64,000 nt of DNA from Euglena gracilis (GCA_039621445.1 CP154954.1:15766140-15830139), one strand, 5' to 3'; shown: positions 52,603-63,240, counted from the stretch's first letter. The notes: generated by a model not told the origin, from the sequence alone. A program made the numbers and translations.

Positions 52603-52713
52603 TCACTTGGGCGGGCACATCTCCTGTGCATAGCCCTCCAGCTGCTTCACCTGCACCAGGTTGTTGTTGTACGCGTTGTCCTTCTGGCACCAGCCTTGCA
52701 AGGATCGATGCCG
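52603..52713 (-). CDS. Possible terminal exon, unidentified
   Basis: After CTGGCAG on the minus strand the frame reads RHRSLQGWCQKDNAYNNNLV and then QVKQLEGYAQEMCPPK to a TGA (52603-52605). It has natural composition with an amphipathic VKQLEGYAQEM helix. It lies 0.9 kb downstream of the phosphatase signature exon, but its phase does not match that exon's end, so an intervening exon or a separate gene is possible. The family is not recognised. Confidence 0.4.
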   Translation of the reverse strand, partial: RHRSLQGWCQKDNAYNNNLVQVKQLEGYAQEMCPPK

Positions 52714-53439
52714 CTGCCAGGTGTGGTCTCATGGCTGGAGAGGCTGTGTATGAGGCTTTCTGGAGATATCAGCGACAAAAAAAATGCTGCCTGCGGGAAT
52801 TCGTTGCCTCAGGTTTTTTCTGTGCGTGCCAAGTTTTTCCACGCTTTTTTCTAAAAAAAAGAATGGAAAAGGCTCAAATTTACCTCAAGCCCCAAAAAAA
52901 TTCGATGTCTTCCCAAAAACCGTCTGAGTTCTGGTTGCCCAATTTATCAGGATCAATTTTGTATATGGCTCTGTTAAACATGTGTATCACTCCCAACAAA
53001 ATTCATCATCATCAGGGCAGAAAGGGAAGGCCTGGCTGGGGGGGGGGGTCGAACACCCCCAGCCACCACAGCATTTTTACCAATTTTGGGACATGGATTT
53101 TGGATGGGGAACGTTTTTGAAATTTTTTTTAATTTTTTTTAAAAAAATAACCCAAAATGCATGATTTTTCGATGGAAAACTACACTTTTTCACAAAAAAT
53201 GTCAAAAAATTAAGGTTTAAAAATTTGTAGTTTTAGGAGGGGGGTGAAAAAAACGAAGGTCAAAAAATTGGAGCAAATTTTGGCACAATCAGATTTTACT
53301 GACATTTTTGTCTCTTGGAAATATTTTGGATTTTTAATGGCATTCTTTGCTTCAAAAACCTCCCGAATCAAAATTTTGCGAAAATGTTGAAATTTTGGAA
53401 GGTGCGAAATAATAGAATTTTGGGGGTTTTCGGGGGGCC

Positions 53440-53580
53440 TCCTACATGGGTCCAAAAATGGGTCCAAAATACACCCAGCGCCGAAGGCGCCGGGAGATTT
53501 TTTGGGTCCAAAAATTGGTCCCACCAGAACAATGGGAAGAGGTGGGGGGGTCGACCCCCCCCCCCCACCCACCACCCTGG
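53440..53580. repeat. G/C-run module with GGCGC hairpin
   Basis: GCGCCGAAGGCGCCGGGAGATT (53479-53500) lies between GGGGGGCC (53430-53438) and a GGGGGGTCGACCCCCC block (53545-53570), with AAAATTGG repeats around it. It is the eighth recognised copy. Confidence 0.6.
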
Positions 53581-53638
53581 CTGTTTGGCCGATTCCCGTT
53601 CTGCCCTGATCATCATCCAGTTCAGGGGTGAGGAACAC

Positions 53639-53765
53639 CTGAGGCGGAAGCGCTGCAAGTGCGCGACCGCCTTCGCGGGGGTCAGCCCCCCGAACCGGCA
53701 CAGGTACGCCGCCAGCAGCATCCCCGTGCGGCCCTCCCCCGCGTGGCAGTGCACCACCGCCGGGC
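53639..53765 (-). CDS. Dual-specificity phosphatase exon with HCxxGxxRTG signature
   Basis: 127 bases on the minus strand, bordered by CGCCCCAG before and CTCAG|GTGTTC after. It reads PAVVHCHAGEGRTGMLLAAY and then LCRFGGLTPAKAVAHLQRFR. The P-loop HC(X5)R is complete: Cys nucleophile, Arg, and Thr after Arg. The Gly-Arg-Thr-Gly form is typical of atypical dual-specificity/DUSP23-like and PTP-like phosphatases. These remove phosphate from Tyr/Ser/Thr or other phospho-substrates. The exon starts two bases into a codon, which exactly complements the one-base end of exon 56693-56790. The general-acid Asp would be in an upstream exon. Confidence 0.8.
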
Positions 53766-53999
53766 CTGGGGCGTGGCCCGCGACACCGGGCCTCTCCCCC
53801 TCACCCCAAACTAATGGTGGTCCCCTTTTTGCCAGCCAAATCCTGACCAAAGACAACTACGCTAAAAAATGGTGGGCAGCATCATACTACTGCCCCCCCC
53901 CCCCGCCACCAATGGTATGGTGGGGGTGATCACTCCCACTTTATGAAGCATCAGTGCCCAGGTCTGCGGAGTGCTTCGGCAATCCATTTCTGGACGGTT

Positions 54000-54360
54000 T
54001 TCAAAATGGCCGAGATGTGTCGTAGATTTAGGGCAAAAATTTATCCCAAATTTTCAGGAAAATTATCCAAATAAGGCAAAAAATAAGGCTGAACCCTGAC
54101 CCAGTCTTTGGCCCCAAATCTCCGTGACGTATTACACCCCGAGCATCGAAATACGTGGAGTCCTGGAAGGGAAATGCCAAAATCGGGGATCGATCCCTGA
54201 GCGCTTTGAATACCATTTTCATCCTTTGTCCAAGATCGATCTGCAATCCACAAGCTCATTTTCAGTTCGAGAATTCGTCATTGGCATCCTGCTGAGCCAG
54301 GGCCTGTCAGTGTATATTACAGAAAAATGGCTGAGACTGAGGGTGAGATGAGACTGTGTT
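54000..54360. other. Open on both strands, undecided
   Basis: Plus frame 54124-54351 and two minus frames (54246-54028, 54259-54041) are open. The minus reading QRMKMVFKALRDRSPILAF looks coding, but it would fall between phosphatase exons where nothing is expected. No product is assigned. Confidence 0.3.
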
Positions 54361-55259
54361 GCATGATTGAGGGCCTCCAGGGGTAGGTACATTTCGTCAG
54401 ACCGGCATTTCTGGAAATAATGTACGTTTTCTCAAGATATTTTCGAAAGTTTGATTTTTGACCGATTTTTGGACCGTGGCAAAATGGCAGAGTCAGAAGA
54501 GGGGGGGGGGGCAAACCTACCCAGTTTGGAACCCCTTTGCAGGTGAATAACTCCGGCCTGGCGGGGAGTTGGGGGTCAAACGGAGGTGATTCGGAAACTA
54601 GAAATCCAGTCGCTCGCAACTGAAAAAAAAAATTCTGGGAACCTGAGGTCATAGTGACAACCTACGGTTTTCACGGTCTACCCAGGGCGGGGGGGTTCTA
54701 CCCCCCTTTTCCCCGGTGGTAAGCTTCGCCCTTGCTCATAAAGGGATAATACCTCAGCAACCCCCACCCATTTATAACCCCCCCTTTTCGGCTGACAAAC
54801 CAAACCAGATTCCACAAACCCCGGGGGGTTAAAAACTGGGGGGGGGCAGAGTTCAAAGTTGTTACTTTTGTCCCCAGGCCCTGGGTGTCCTGGCCTCGGT
54901 GTTCGAAACATAATTTTTTTTGCGAGGTTGCGCATCGGCGCAATTTTACAATCACTTTCAAAGCTACGTGTGTGTTAGGCCGCCTCAGTGAGTTTTGGGA
55001 GTCAATTGTTGTGTTTTTCAAAAAGAGTGTTGATTTGCGCAAATGCCCTCATCGTCACTTAAAAAAAGCTTAAGTGCATGGCAGCGACCGGGGTGACCGC
55101 CGAGAATTGAGCTCAGCGGTTTTTGCAATAATATTTCTCTGCTTTCTTGACCCCAGTGACGATTCCAAAGGTATCAAAACAACAACAACAAAGGAGATTT
55201 TTGGGGGGGTTTACCTCCCCACAAGGCCAATTATCACCCCCCATTTGCCGTTTTAGGTG

Positions 55260-55870
55260 CCGACACGCTGGCCCATGTTCCTGCGCGCTTTTGTGGACCA
55301 AAACGGCCATTTTAGGGTGTTTTGGGGGCTGTTTTTTTGCTCAAAAAAATCGGTTTTTCCAAAATACCTCGACAATGATGAAAAATTTAAAAAAAATGTC
55401 TGGAGAGCAAAAATGAAGCCCTTGGAATGCCCTATCCAAGCATGGTTTACTTTTCCCCGCAACTCTTCGTGTAGCCCGAGTTACGGCCATTTTTCGGCCA
55501 ATTTTGGCCCATTTCTGGGGCCATTTTGGGCCGCTTTCGGGGTCAAAAATCGATGTTTTCAAAAATATCTCAAAAGTGAAGTAAAAATCAAAAGAAATGT
55601 CCGGAGACCTAAATTGAAACTCTGAAAATGCCCTATCTAACGTTATTTTGATTTCCCCACCCAGCCCGAAATATGGCCGATTTACGGCCCAAAGCAGCGC
55701 GGCAGGCTTGCGACTCTGGGGTCAAAAATCAATTTTCCTAAATGTCCGGAGGCCCAAATTGAAGCCCTTGAAATGCCCGATCTAAGGGTATTTTGATTTC
55801 CCCGCAACACCCTGCCCAGCCCGAGTTACGGCTATTTTCCGGTCAATTTTGGCCATTTTGCACAGTTTTG
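55260..55870. repeat. Degenerate tandem repeat, unit about 150-190 bp
   Basis: Three copies share the same order: AAAATGAAGCCCTTGGAATGCCC, GTTTACTTTTCCCCGCAAC, AGCCCGAGTTACGGCCATTTT and GGGGTCAAAAATCGATGTTTTC. They lie near 55410-55560, 55605-55735 and 55750-55860. The third is closest to the first. Confidence 0.6.
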
Positions 55871-55929
55871 GCCTGTTCTGACTTTTTATGACCGTTTTCG
55901 GCAATTTTTAGTTCAAAAAAAGTCGAAAC

Positions 55930-56100
55930 AAATCGAAAAAAAATTGCCCGAAACGATGTTTTTTTTGGCCCCCGGCACCCAGGAAAACGGTTTTCGAGCC
56001 GAAATTGAGTGTTTTTCGATTCAGAACGATGTTTTTGGGCCTCCCGGACCGTAAAAGCTGTCTTTGAGCCGAAAATGAGTGTTTTTCGGCTCATGCACTT
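55930..56100. repeat. Dispersed repeat related to 6060-6280
   Basis: AAAATTGCCCGAAACGATGTT and two rounds of GAGCCGAAA.TGAGTGTTTTTCG occur here, matching 6180-6270 on the same strand. It is otherwise non-coding. Confidence 0.5.
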
Positions 56101-56504
56101 TGGCTGGCCCGGGCCCCCAGGCCCCCGGTCGGGCCGGGCCACCGCGCGGGGCCGGGCAATGCCGCCGGCCGGGCCGGGCCGCCGGGTTGCCGACCGCCTC
56201 AAACGTGTGCCACACACCTGAAACATCTGCAGCAGCATGGCACCGTCGCACAAGGGATGGGAAGGTTTTTTCCCTTGAGGACCGCCCCTTGACTGATAAA
56301 CGGGGTTTTGTGTGGTGCTGAGCTCTTCAGGTGTGGACCACCCTGATACAAACAGAGAGCTCCAACAAGCTGGGGCTTGCAATTGCTATGCGTGGCCACA
56401 TTTTAACGATGCAGGCTCGCTGCCCCCGCCCCCCCGTGTCTGTAACCCTATCTGAGCGGCTCTTCGGGTTTGGCTGATTGCTTTGTCAAGCCAGTATGAC
56501 GACC

Positions 56505-56541
56505 CTAACCCTAACCCTATACCTACACACACACACACACA
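56505..56541. repeat. Short telomere-like (CCCTAA)n next to (AC)n
   Basis: CCCTAACCCTAACCCTATACC is followed by (AC)8. Two and a half units, interstitial. Confidence 0.7.
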
Positions 56542-56692
56542 CATGCACATAAAAATAATATATATGTACATATATTATACATGGAGACGATCCAACCAAA
56601 GAGATACAGGGCCGGTCACGGCCAGTCGACCGTGGCCGCAGCCAGGCCCTGCCCCGCTCCACCAGCGGCCGGCCGCGCCCCAGCCAGGTGGC

Positions 56693-56790
56693 CCGCCTCG
56701 ACGCACGCGTGGATGCGGGCCACGCAGCGGTCGCAGTCCGCGAAGGAGGGGGCGCCGCCGTTGGGGCCCACCGCCGTGCGGGACCAGCCC
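56693..56790 (-). CDS. Dual-specificity phosphatase exon (pre-signature helix)
   Basis: 98 bases on the minus strand after CCGCTCAG. The frame reads GWSRTAVGPNGGAPSFADCD and then RCVARIHACVEAG. In DUSP23-like phosphatases a loop with a Pro-x-x-(G/C)-x-P pattern and an amphipathic helix directly precede the strand leading into HCxxGxxR. This order is kept here, with PNGGAPS then DCDRCVARIHACVEAG. The exon ends one base into a Gly codon, which the exon at 53765 completes. If so, the intron begins GCCACC, a GC rather than GT donor. Confidence 0.55.
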
Positions 56791-57377
56791 CTGAGCGGCC
56801 GCCTCAGGGACCCCCGGGGGAGGGGCCAGCTCGGACGGGAAAGTTTGGGTTGGCTCAAAAGAGATTCCATCCCCCCTCCCGGCCTGCGGACTGGAACTGG
56901 GCCCGGCCGGGGGTCGAACCGGGTGCCAAAAGAATCGAAACCCCAAAAAACTGCCACTTAAGCAAACAGGCCAAAATATGACCAAAAACATGAGCTGCGT
57001 AGCTCGCTTTCGCCCCATTTTGTTTGGTCATTTTGGGCCTGGTTTTTATTTAAACCTCGGAAGGGAAAAAATCACTGACCGTCCACCTGCCCTTCGATCA
57101 GCTGGACGAGGCTCAAAATTCATCGACGGGACGAGACAGAGGGGGGAGGTTGCCAGGTGGCAGGGGAGGGTCCTCCCTGCAAAAGCGACGACCAAGACAG
57201 GACCCGGGTCGAACCACCCGCGGCCCGTTGCGTGGTTCGACGCGACCCAAATTTCAAGCCTGCAATAGAACCCTCCTCCAAGAGGATTAATCAACGCCAT
57301 GTTGCCTCCCGTACAATTTCCCTGTGGGGTTGTGGGTCCCTCGATCACCTTCATATGGAGCACAGTGGTGGGGTGGG

Positions 57378-57448
57378 GGTCATCACCACCACGTGCTCGA
57401 TCTGGTGCTTGTTCAGGGCGAACCGCAGGTTGCCGATGTAATGACGGC
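57378..57448 (-). CDS. Dual-specificity phosphatase exon candidate
   Basis: The minus-strand frame reads HYIGNLRFALNKHQIEHVVV and is followed by M-T-P-T-P. Its position, between the LLITLSEE exon and the PNGGAPS exon, is where the family has the strand IxHxxV before the acid loop. A GT lies after HQIEH (CAC|GTGGTG), but no AG acceptor is visible upstream of HYIGN, so the 5' border is open. Another frame is also open across the block. Confidence 0.4.
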
Positions 57449-57460
57449 GGCCGCGATGAA

Positions 57461-57572
57461 CAAGCACACACACAACACAACACAAACACAAACACAAACA
57501 CGAACAAACACAACACAACAAAGCACAGCACAGCACAGCACAGCACACAGCACAACACACTCAACACACTCA
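57461..57572. repeat. (CACAA)n/(CAGCA)n simple repeat
   Basis: ACACAACACAA, CAAACACAAACA, GCACAGCACAGC and ACACTCAACACACTC blocks, directly upstream (minus sense) of the 57.4 kb coding block. Confidence 0.9.
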
Positions 57573-57624
57573 ACACGCACGGTCTCTGGTCTGTTCCAAA
57601 ATAAATTGTAACTAAATTACTATT

Positions 57625-57735
57625 TTTTTCCCGACAGATTTGGAGACAACTTCGCAGGAAGTCTGCAGGTGGACTTTCCAATGTGACAATCAGCCGGTAT
57701 TGCTCCCACGTATGCGGTGGGTCGCACTGAAGGAA
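57625..57735 (-). CDS. Possible exon, unidentified
   Basis: After AATTCCTTCAG on the minus strand the frame reads CDPPHTWEQYRLIVTLESPP and then ADFLRSCLQICRE. There is a good acceptor but no clear donor. It has no counterpart in the phosphatase model. Confidence 0.25.
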
Positions 57736-58330
57736 TTTTCTTTGTCGATGAGGGAATTTGCCGAATCGCCATTTTCCTTTGAAAATGAAAATGCTTGACT
57801 CCCAAAAACCCAATCATGTGATCGGGATGTGATGTGGTGCCCCAGGACGGATACATGGAATCAGGGATGGCAGTTTTGGATGCCTTGGAGCACGGGTCAC
57901 CACACCATAGAGGGTACATAACACCCAGCGTACACGTACATTGCCACCCTACCTCCAGAACACCACCTGGCGCTGGCAATTATCAGACAGGAAATGGGGG
58001 GGTACTGGGTTTTGGTGCTTTTCTGGGTTTATTTTTGGCACTTTGTGGGGCCCACTCTGGGGGTTTTCATGCCCCTCCGACCACTCAAAAAAAAGCAAAG
58101 TAAAATCTACCAAAGTAAGAGGAGTGACAGGGCTATTGCTCCCTCTCGATCAAAGTCACAGGAACGCCGTCGTCCAAGTCAAAAAAATTTGACCTGCAGG
58201 GCAAATGCGCACAAAGACCAAAAAAAGTGCGAGACCCGCCACCTAAGTGCCAAGGTGTCCACGTCCCAGAACCTCCCAGGGATGGTAAGGTGACAATTTT
58301 CAAATGGAGGGGGGGGTGATATGGGGCAAT

Positions 58331-58441
58331 CCCAGCCGGGTGTTGCGTCTCCTCGGACAGCGTGATGAGGAGCCGGCAGTTGAGCAAGGCCAGGGCCTCT
58401 GCCTCCTCCAGCTCAGGTTTTGCACAGCCCGCCAGCTTCAT
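58331..58441 (-). CDS. Dual-specificity phosphatase exon, KLAG...LLITLSEE
   Basis: The minus-strand frame from 58441 reads MKLAGCAKPELEEAEALALL and then NCRLLITLSEETQHPAG. DUSP23-type phosphatases begin with a (K/R)LAG-x-x-x-P turn, a helix and a hydrophobic strand ending in a Thr/Ser-Glu pair, and all are present in order. The acceptor is probably CCCCCGAG just before the ATG. No GT follows at a suitable place after SEE, so the 3' border is uncertain. Confidence 0.6.
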
Positions 58442-58504
58442 CTCGGGGGCAGGGGGGGGGGGCTCTGGCGCGTGTGCGGGCACGTGGGTTGACGTGCAGG
58501 AGCG

Positions 58505-58572
58505 GACACGTGATGATGTTTATGTTTATGTTTACGTTTATGTCTATGTTTATGTTTCTGTTTATTTTTATG
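58505..58572. repeat. (TTTATG)n tandem repeat
   Basis: About ten copies of ATGTTT/ACGTTT/TCTATG hexamers upstream (minus sense) of the 58.4 kb exon. Confidence 0.9.
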
Positions 58573-58689
58573 CGACAAAAGGTGGTACAAAAAAAACTCC
58601 TGTCCCAGCACAACCAAAACAAAAAAAAACATCAGAAAAGCAGGCGAATGTTTCGCACCATCTTGGCATAATCTAGTCGACACAAACCA

Positions 58690-59600
58690 TCACCCATTCA
58701 CCCAAAGAACAAAAAAAAACTTTTCTGACTTTTCAGTACTCGATCATATTTGCCCGCCCTGGGCAAAAATGGTCCTTAATGGAAAAAAAATTACCTTGAC
58801 AATCACCGCCGCCACCACCACCACCATCATAGATGGTGATGATACAGAAGACAATGAGTGGAGATGCTGGCACCAAGAAAAAACAAACCCTCCAAGATGT
58901 AAAGCTGAGAGAAATGAAAAAAAACAGCACAAAAAATAATCCACAAAAAAGAAAAAAATATTATCAAAGATAGGGAAAATCAAAAAGTTCATTTTGCTGT
59001 TTTGGGAACATACTGGTTCGTGACGAATGAGTGTTGAAATGACAGTTCTATCACTGACCTGGTATAGGTCCAAGCCATACGGGTCGAAATAAATCTCGTG
59101 CTGACGTTTAGAAAAAGTTCCAATAATAAGGGTCTGTGAAAATCAAATGAAAAAAATAACCAAAAATGTGTTGTTAACGAAAATTTCTGCAAAATGAATT
59201 GGCAAAATTACAGGTAACCCAGGGGAAACCTGCAGAGGCAATTACACGAGTTTTTGGTCCAACAAGGTCGATATTTTTTTAGCCAATCACAACCCCTCTA
59301 GAGGGTCTGAGATCTTGCCCAAGTATTAACCCATGACTTCTCATCAGGGGCAAAAAAAATTGGCAATCTTTTGATTTCTGCTGGGATGTTATTTTGACTA
59401 GTAATTCCTGTTTCTGTGAGTGAACAAACTCTTTGGCAACTTTTGGGCGATTGCAGCTCCGGGAGAGGCAGAGAACAGATTTTTTGGGACTGCCACTTTA
59501 CTGTGGGAAGCCAGAAGTGAGCCCAGCATGGATCCAGATTGCAGCTGCGGCAGGACTACCAAATGCCACGAGATCCCCCCCTCCCCCAGTCCCATCGGCA
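58690..59600. other. Intron or spacer, no gene
   Basis: AT-rich, with (CCACCA)n at 58806-58823. Minus-strand Phe/Val-rich frames at 58733-59073 have no support. Confidence 0.45.
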
Positions 59601-59625
59601 CCCCCCTCTGCCTGTAGCCCTCCAC

Positions 59626-59709
59626 GAAGGAGAAGTTCTCGGGGAGCTTCTGGCCGCGCACGCTGTGGATGAAGAGCTGGTTGTCCTTCACCGTTGCCGC
59701 CGGGACCCT
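59626..59709 (-). CDS. Dual-specificity phosphatase exon, N-terminal PENFSF
   Basis: 84 bases (28 codons) on the minus strand between GGCCAG and a GTGGAG donor. The reading is RVPAATVKDNQLFIHSVRGQ and then KLPENFSF. The P-x-N-F-S/G-(W/F) phrase just before KLAG is a hallmark of the DUSP23-like N-terminus, and the KLAG exon is the next block on this strand. If the reading continues past the GT, the next residues are V-E-G, which also fits the family, so the exact border is open. Confidence 0.55.
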
Positions 59710-59925
59710 CTGGCCTCCGGCAGACCTTGCCCTGCTCCCCGCCCAACGGGGTCACTCCCTGGCCAACCTAGCCGGTGTAAACCTGGTGGTCGGTCCGACT
59801 CATAAACCTCTCTTGTTGAATTTGATCCCGTGGTCCAAAAATAAACCTGGGTTCAGTCTCAAATTAACTGAAAACCATTTCCACCATGCATTCAGAATAG
59901 GGAATTCCTTAAAGACCCTGGAGTC

Positions 59926-60345
59926 CAGCCAGTCGGTTGGAAAAAGGTGCTGGCTGGATCCCCCCCCCTTTGGGGGGGGTCCGGGGGGGGGGGTCCTTGA
60001 ATCCTGAAAACAGGCAAAAAAACCCCCAAATCCAGCTGGGTTGCAACCCAGCTGGGATTTTCAGCCTTTTGTCACTAACCAGATACCACTAACCAGAAAC
60101 CAAAAAAAAACCTCAAAATGCAATTTTTGACAATTTTTTTCAGCATTTTGACCCTGTTTTCCAAAAATATTGGCCCTTCGTGCTGTGTGTCGAAGATCTT
60201 TCGGTCCAGCCCGACTTTGCTGGGCTGCAAAAACTGAATTGCCTATCAGTCCCCCCCCCGGGGGGGGGGGTCCTCAGCCCAGCTGGGAGCTGCTAGCTGG
60301 GAAAAAGGAGCTGGCTGGGATCCCCCCCAGGGGGTAGGGTGGGTT
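59926..60345. repeat. Direct-repeat-bounded C/G module (CAGCTGG type)
   Basis: GGAAAAAGGTGCTGGCTGGATCC followed by a C-run and G-run (59940-59995) recurs as GGGAAAAAGGAGCTGGCTGGGATCC (60299-60323) with C/G runs alongside. In between are CAGCTGGGTTGCAACCCAGCTG (a near-perfect palindrome at about 60032-60053) and AATATTGGCCCTTCGTGC. Confidence 0.55.
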
Positions 60346-60399
60346 CAGCTGAAGAAATTCCCTGATTTCAGAAGTGTGTAAAACGTCAAAATATGGGGG

Positions 60400-60565
60400 A
60401 GAAGCTGTGGATAATTTGTTGACTTTGTCTGATAGGGTTACAGTGGCCTTGCCAACTCCCTTCACTCTGCAGTTCGAACATTTTTTTTCTGGTGTGGACC
60501 CAGAGACGGCGCTGTTCATCCCAATCGGGGTCACTGTGAACCTTTGGTCGCGTAACGAGAGAAGA
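60400..60565 (-). CDS. Exon-like block, frame undecided
   Basis: Two minus-strand frames are open. One reads VHSDPDWDEQRRLWVHTRKK and then MFELQSEGSWQGH. The other reads RDQRFTVTPIGMNSAVSGST and then PEKKCSNCRVKGVGK. The first follows a possible acceptor (CCAAAG) and is the more protein-like at its start, the second at its end. The block is probably exonic. The product is unknown. Confidence 0.35.
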
Positions 60566-60889
60566 AATGGCCTGGAAAGGGGCAGAAAAGCTTGGCAACA
60601 TCGATGGCTTGCTTTGGGTTTGCTGTTCGTGTTCAAAATTGAGCGGGACATCAAACAGGTGTGAAAAAAAAACCTCCTCTAGTGAAGTGAACTCACTGAA
60701 TGAAATTTTCTTCCTCCCCCCCCCCACCACACCACACCATTCCCCTCCCCGTCGCTGTGTTTGCGAAACAGAATTGGAGCTGCGCGTATTTCTGAGGCAG
60801 GATTGGCTTACCGCCAATTGGCCCGCCACCTGTGCCCCCTCTTGCAGAACAGGAGGGGGCCCCCCTCCCGTCCATATGCTGCTGCGGAG

Positions 60890-61075
60890 GGTCCCATTGG
60901 GGTGCAGTACCGCCAGAACTGATGGCCCTTCGCAAGCTCCAGCTGCCGCGTCCACGGCGTCCGCTTCAGCAGCTTGTGCGGGGCGGCGTAGAACGCGACC
61001 TTCCCGAAACGCTGGCTGGTGTAGAACGTCGGCCGCCAGTGCTGGGCCAGCCAGGACCCACCCAACCTTGAGGAG
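60890..61075 (-). CDS. Exon-like block, aromatic/basic domain, unidentified
   Basis: The minus-strand frame reads SWLAQHWRPTFYTSQRFGKV, then AFYAAPHKLLKRTPWTRQLE, then LAKGHQFWRYCTPMGP. It is rich in Trp, Tyr, Phe, His and Lys with few low-complexity residues, so it is likely part of a folded domain. No family is recognised. It may be an N-terminal exon of the phosphatase gene or of a neighbour on the same strand. Confidence 0.45.
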
Positions 61076-61099
61076 GCAATGTGCACCGCTGTCCCGGAG

Positions 61100-62640
61100 T
61101 CATGGCCAACTGAGCCGGCGGTGAAAGTGAGCAATTGAGAAGGCTACAGGTATTCAATGCAGGGCTCATTCAATGAACTGGGACCAAAACCGCACAGTAA
61201 AAAAAGCTCAATCGACCTTGAAAAATGGGCCGGAAATTGGGCAACGTAACGTAGTGAATATGATTGGGATTTTGATGATCCCAAAAATTTTCGGCCCAAA
61301 ACTGGAAACAGATGGTCAAAATACAACAGACTTGGGACTCAGGGAGAAAGCTGCCTCGAAGAAAAAAGCAACAAGAAGTTCTGGGGTCAATTCACCTGAT
61401 AATTTTTGAATCTCGATATCAATTTTACCCCAATATCCGGCAATTTTCTGAAAATTGATCCCCCTCCCCACAAAGGGACATACAAAGGGTTCACTAGGAA
61501 ACTCACAGGCCATTTTGGTACATCCTCCCCCCGCCCCAACTGGGAGACAATAGGCAACAAGTGAATAATCAAAAGTCTCATCCTGGACAGAAAGAAATAC
61601 CTCCCCCCCCCCCAGGTGCTTGGCCCGGGCCATGATTGAAGGTAAAGCCAGGGGGCCGACCTTAGGGGGGCCAAGTTTGCATGTTAAGAATTTTGGCGGC
61701 CATGTACAAAAGGCCTAAGGCCAACTTTAGGGGGGCCAAGTTTGCACGTAAGGAGGAGGGGGGCCAAGCGCTCAGGGGGGGGGGGGCAGGCGCCCAGGAG
61801 GGGAGGTAGCTCAAAATCGATGGTCGTTTCAAAATATTCAACTTTCGGTCGTTTCCTGTGAATCCCCCCCCCCGGAGGGAGGGAGTTTAGAGCCCAAAAA
61901 GCAGTCAGTCACCCTGATATGGGTGGTTAGGCACGTTCTAAGCAAAGGAATGGTCCAGAAACCCTCCTCACACCCTTCCTAACATATGGGTCCACCTGTC
62001 CACCCATCAACCTACCAAAAACTGCCGGGAAAAAAAGTCGGCAGAAAATTGTGAAAGGGAGCACCTCATCCCAATCACCCCAGGGGCCAAAACTGGAAAC
62101 ACGGGGGTCACAACGGGTTGAATGAATGATGGCCTCAACATTGCTTCATGAAATTTCTATTTGGTACCTTTTTTTCCTGCACTCTTCTTTTTCCCGCTCT
62201 CTCTCTCTCTTTTTCAAATTTTCTGTAACCAATCAAAGGCAAAATTGCATAATGCTCGACTTTTGAAAAGTGCATCAATGCAATAGAGACAAAACTCGAT
62301 GTTTTTAGATGCATAACCGTGTGGGAACGTAATTTCAGGTCGTCTGATGCCGCATAACTGAAAGCCCTCTAAGTCAGCCACCAGCCTTGACTTACTGTAT
62401 CACAAACACAAATGAAGCACTATGTGTGCGATGTTGATTCATTTCTGTCGAGCATTGCGAAAAATGTGGAAATAATAAGTTTGTCATGTATCCTGCATAC
62501 TTTGTGAGGCCTTCCGTGCGAGATATAGTTCATTCATTTAATGTGATGTACCAAATCTCGGACCAGCTGGAAAAGAAGGGAAGCCAGTGAGCCAAGAAAA
62601 AATAAGTACTCCACCAAGCCTGCGTGGGGTGGGTTGCAAC
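61100..62640. other. No supported gene
   Basis: Spacer or intron. GGGGGGCCAAGTTTGCA occurs twice about 59 bp apart (61668 and 61727). C/G runs lie at 61600-61612 and 61776-61787. Confidence 0.45.
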
Positions 62641-62669
62641 CCCGGCGCGCAAAACCGAGCCCATCGCTC

Positions 62670-62865
62670 TCCACCCCCCCCCCCCTTCAGCTCCTCGGCC
62701 TCGAGGCCCGGCCCTGCCCTCCTCCGCTGGGCTCGGCAACGCCGGGGCTGCCGGCTCCCCGGCCGCCTCGCTCTTGCCCGCCACGGCCTCGGCAGCCCCG
62801 TCGGCCTCCCGGCGGGCCTTCTTGGCGGGTGGTTCGGGCAGGGCGGAGCGGGAGGGGGGGGGCAG
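62670..62865 (-). CDS. Exon-like block with nuclear-localisation-like Lys/Arg motif
   Basis: The minus-strand frame reads SRSALPEPPAKKARREADGA, then AEAVAGKSEAAGEPAAPALP, then SPAEEGRAGPRG. PPAKKARRE fits a classical monopartite nuclear-localisation signal, and the rest is an Ala/Glu/Pro-rich disordered stretch with one SP site. GC content is very high. Borders lie in C-runs and cannot be fixed. It is possibly an N-terminal exon of a minus-strand gene. Confidence 0.4.
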
Positions 62866-62949
62866 GTTGGGGGGGGGGGGGGCGACAGACATTACTTCTT
62901 TAAGGCACCTTAAAACCCCTGAAAAAAAATGTGATCAAAAACGCTGTAA

Positions 62950-63240
62950 AAAGCTTTAATTTAATTGATTAATTAATTCCAAATTAAATTAATTAATGGA
63001 TTGATTGATTTAATTAATTAATTTTCAATTAAACTATTAATTAAAATAATAAATTCTTTTTTAATTGGATTAATTAATTAATTAATTAAAATAATTGATT
63101 CATTTTTGATTCAATTAACTAACTATTATTTATTAATAGATTACCACATAAATTAATTTATTTTTTATTAAATGAATTAACTAATTAAATTAATTAATTC
63201 ATTTTGAATAAAATAAGTAATTAATTAATTTTTTGAGTTT
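62950..63240. repeat. TTAATTAATTAA-rich AT tract
   Basis: About 290 bp, over 85% A+T, dominated by ATTAATTA permutations. It contrasts sharply with the GC-rich exon-like blocks on each side. Confidence 0.9.

Noticed and set aside
54124-54351. Plus-strand 75-codon frame
   Set aside because: Open on both strands and without borders or motifs, so it is left undecided and not called a gene.
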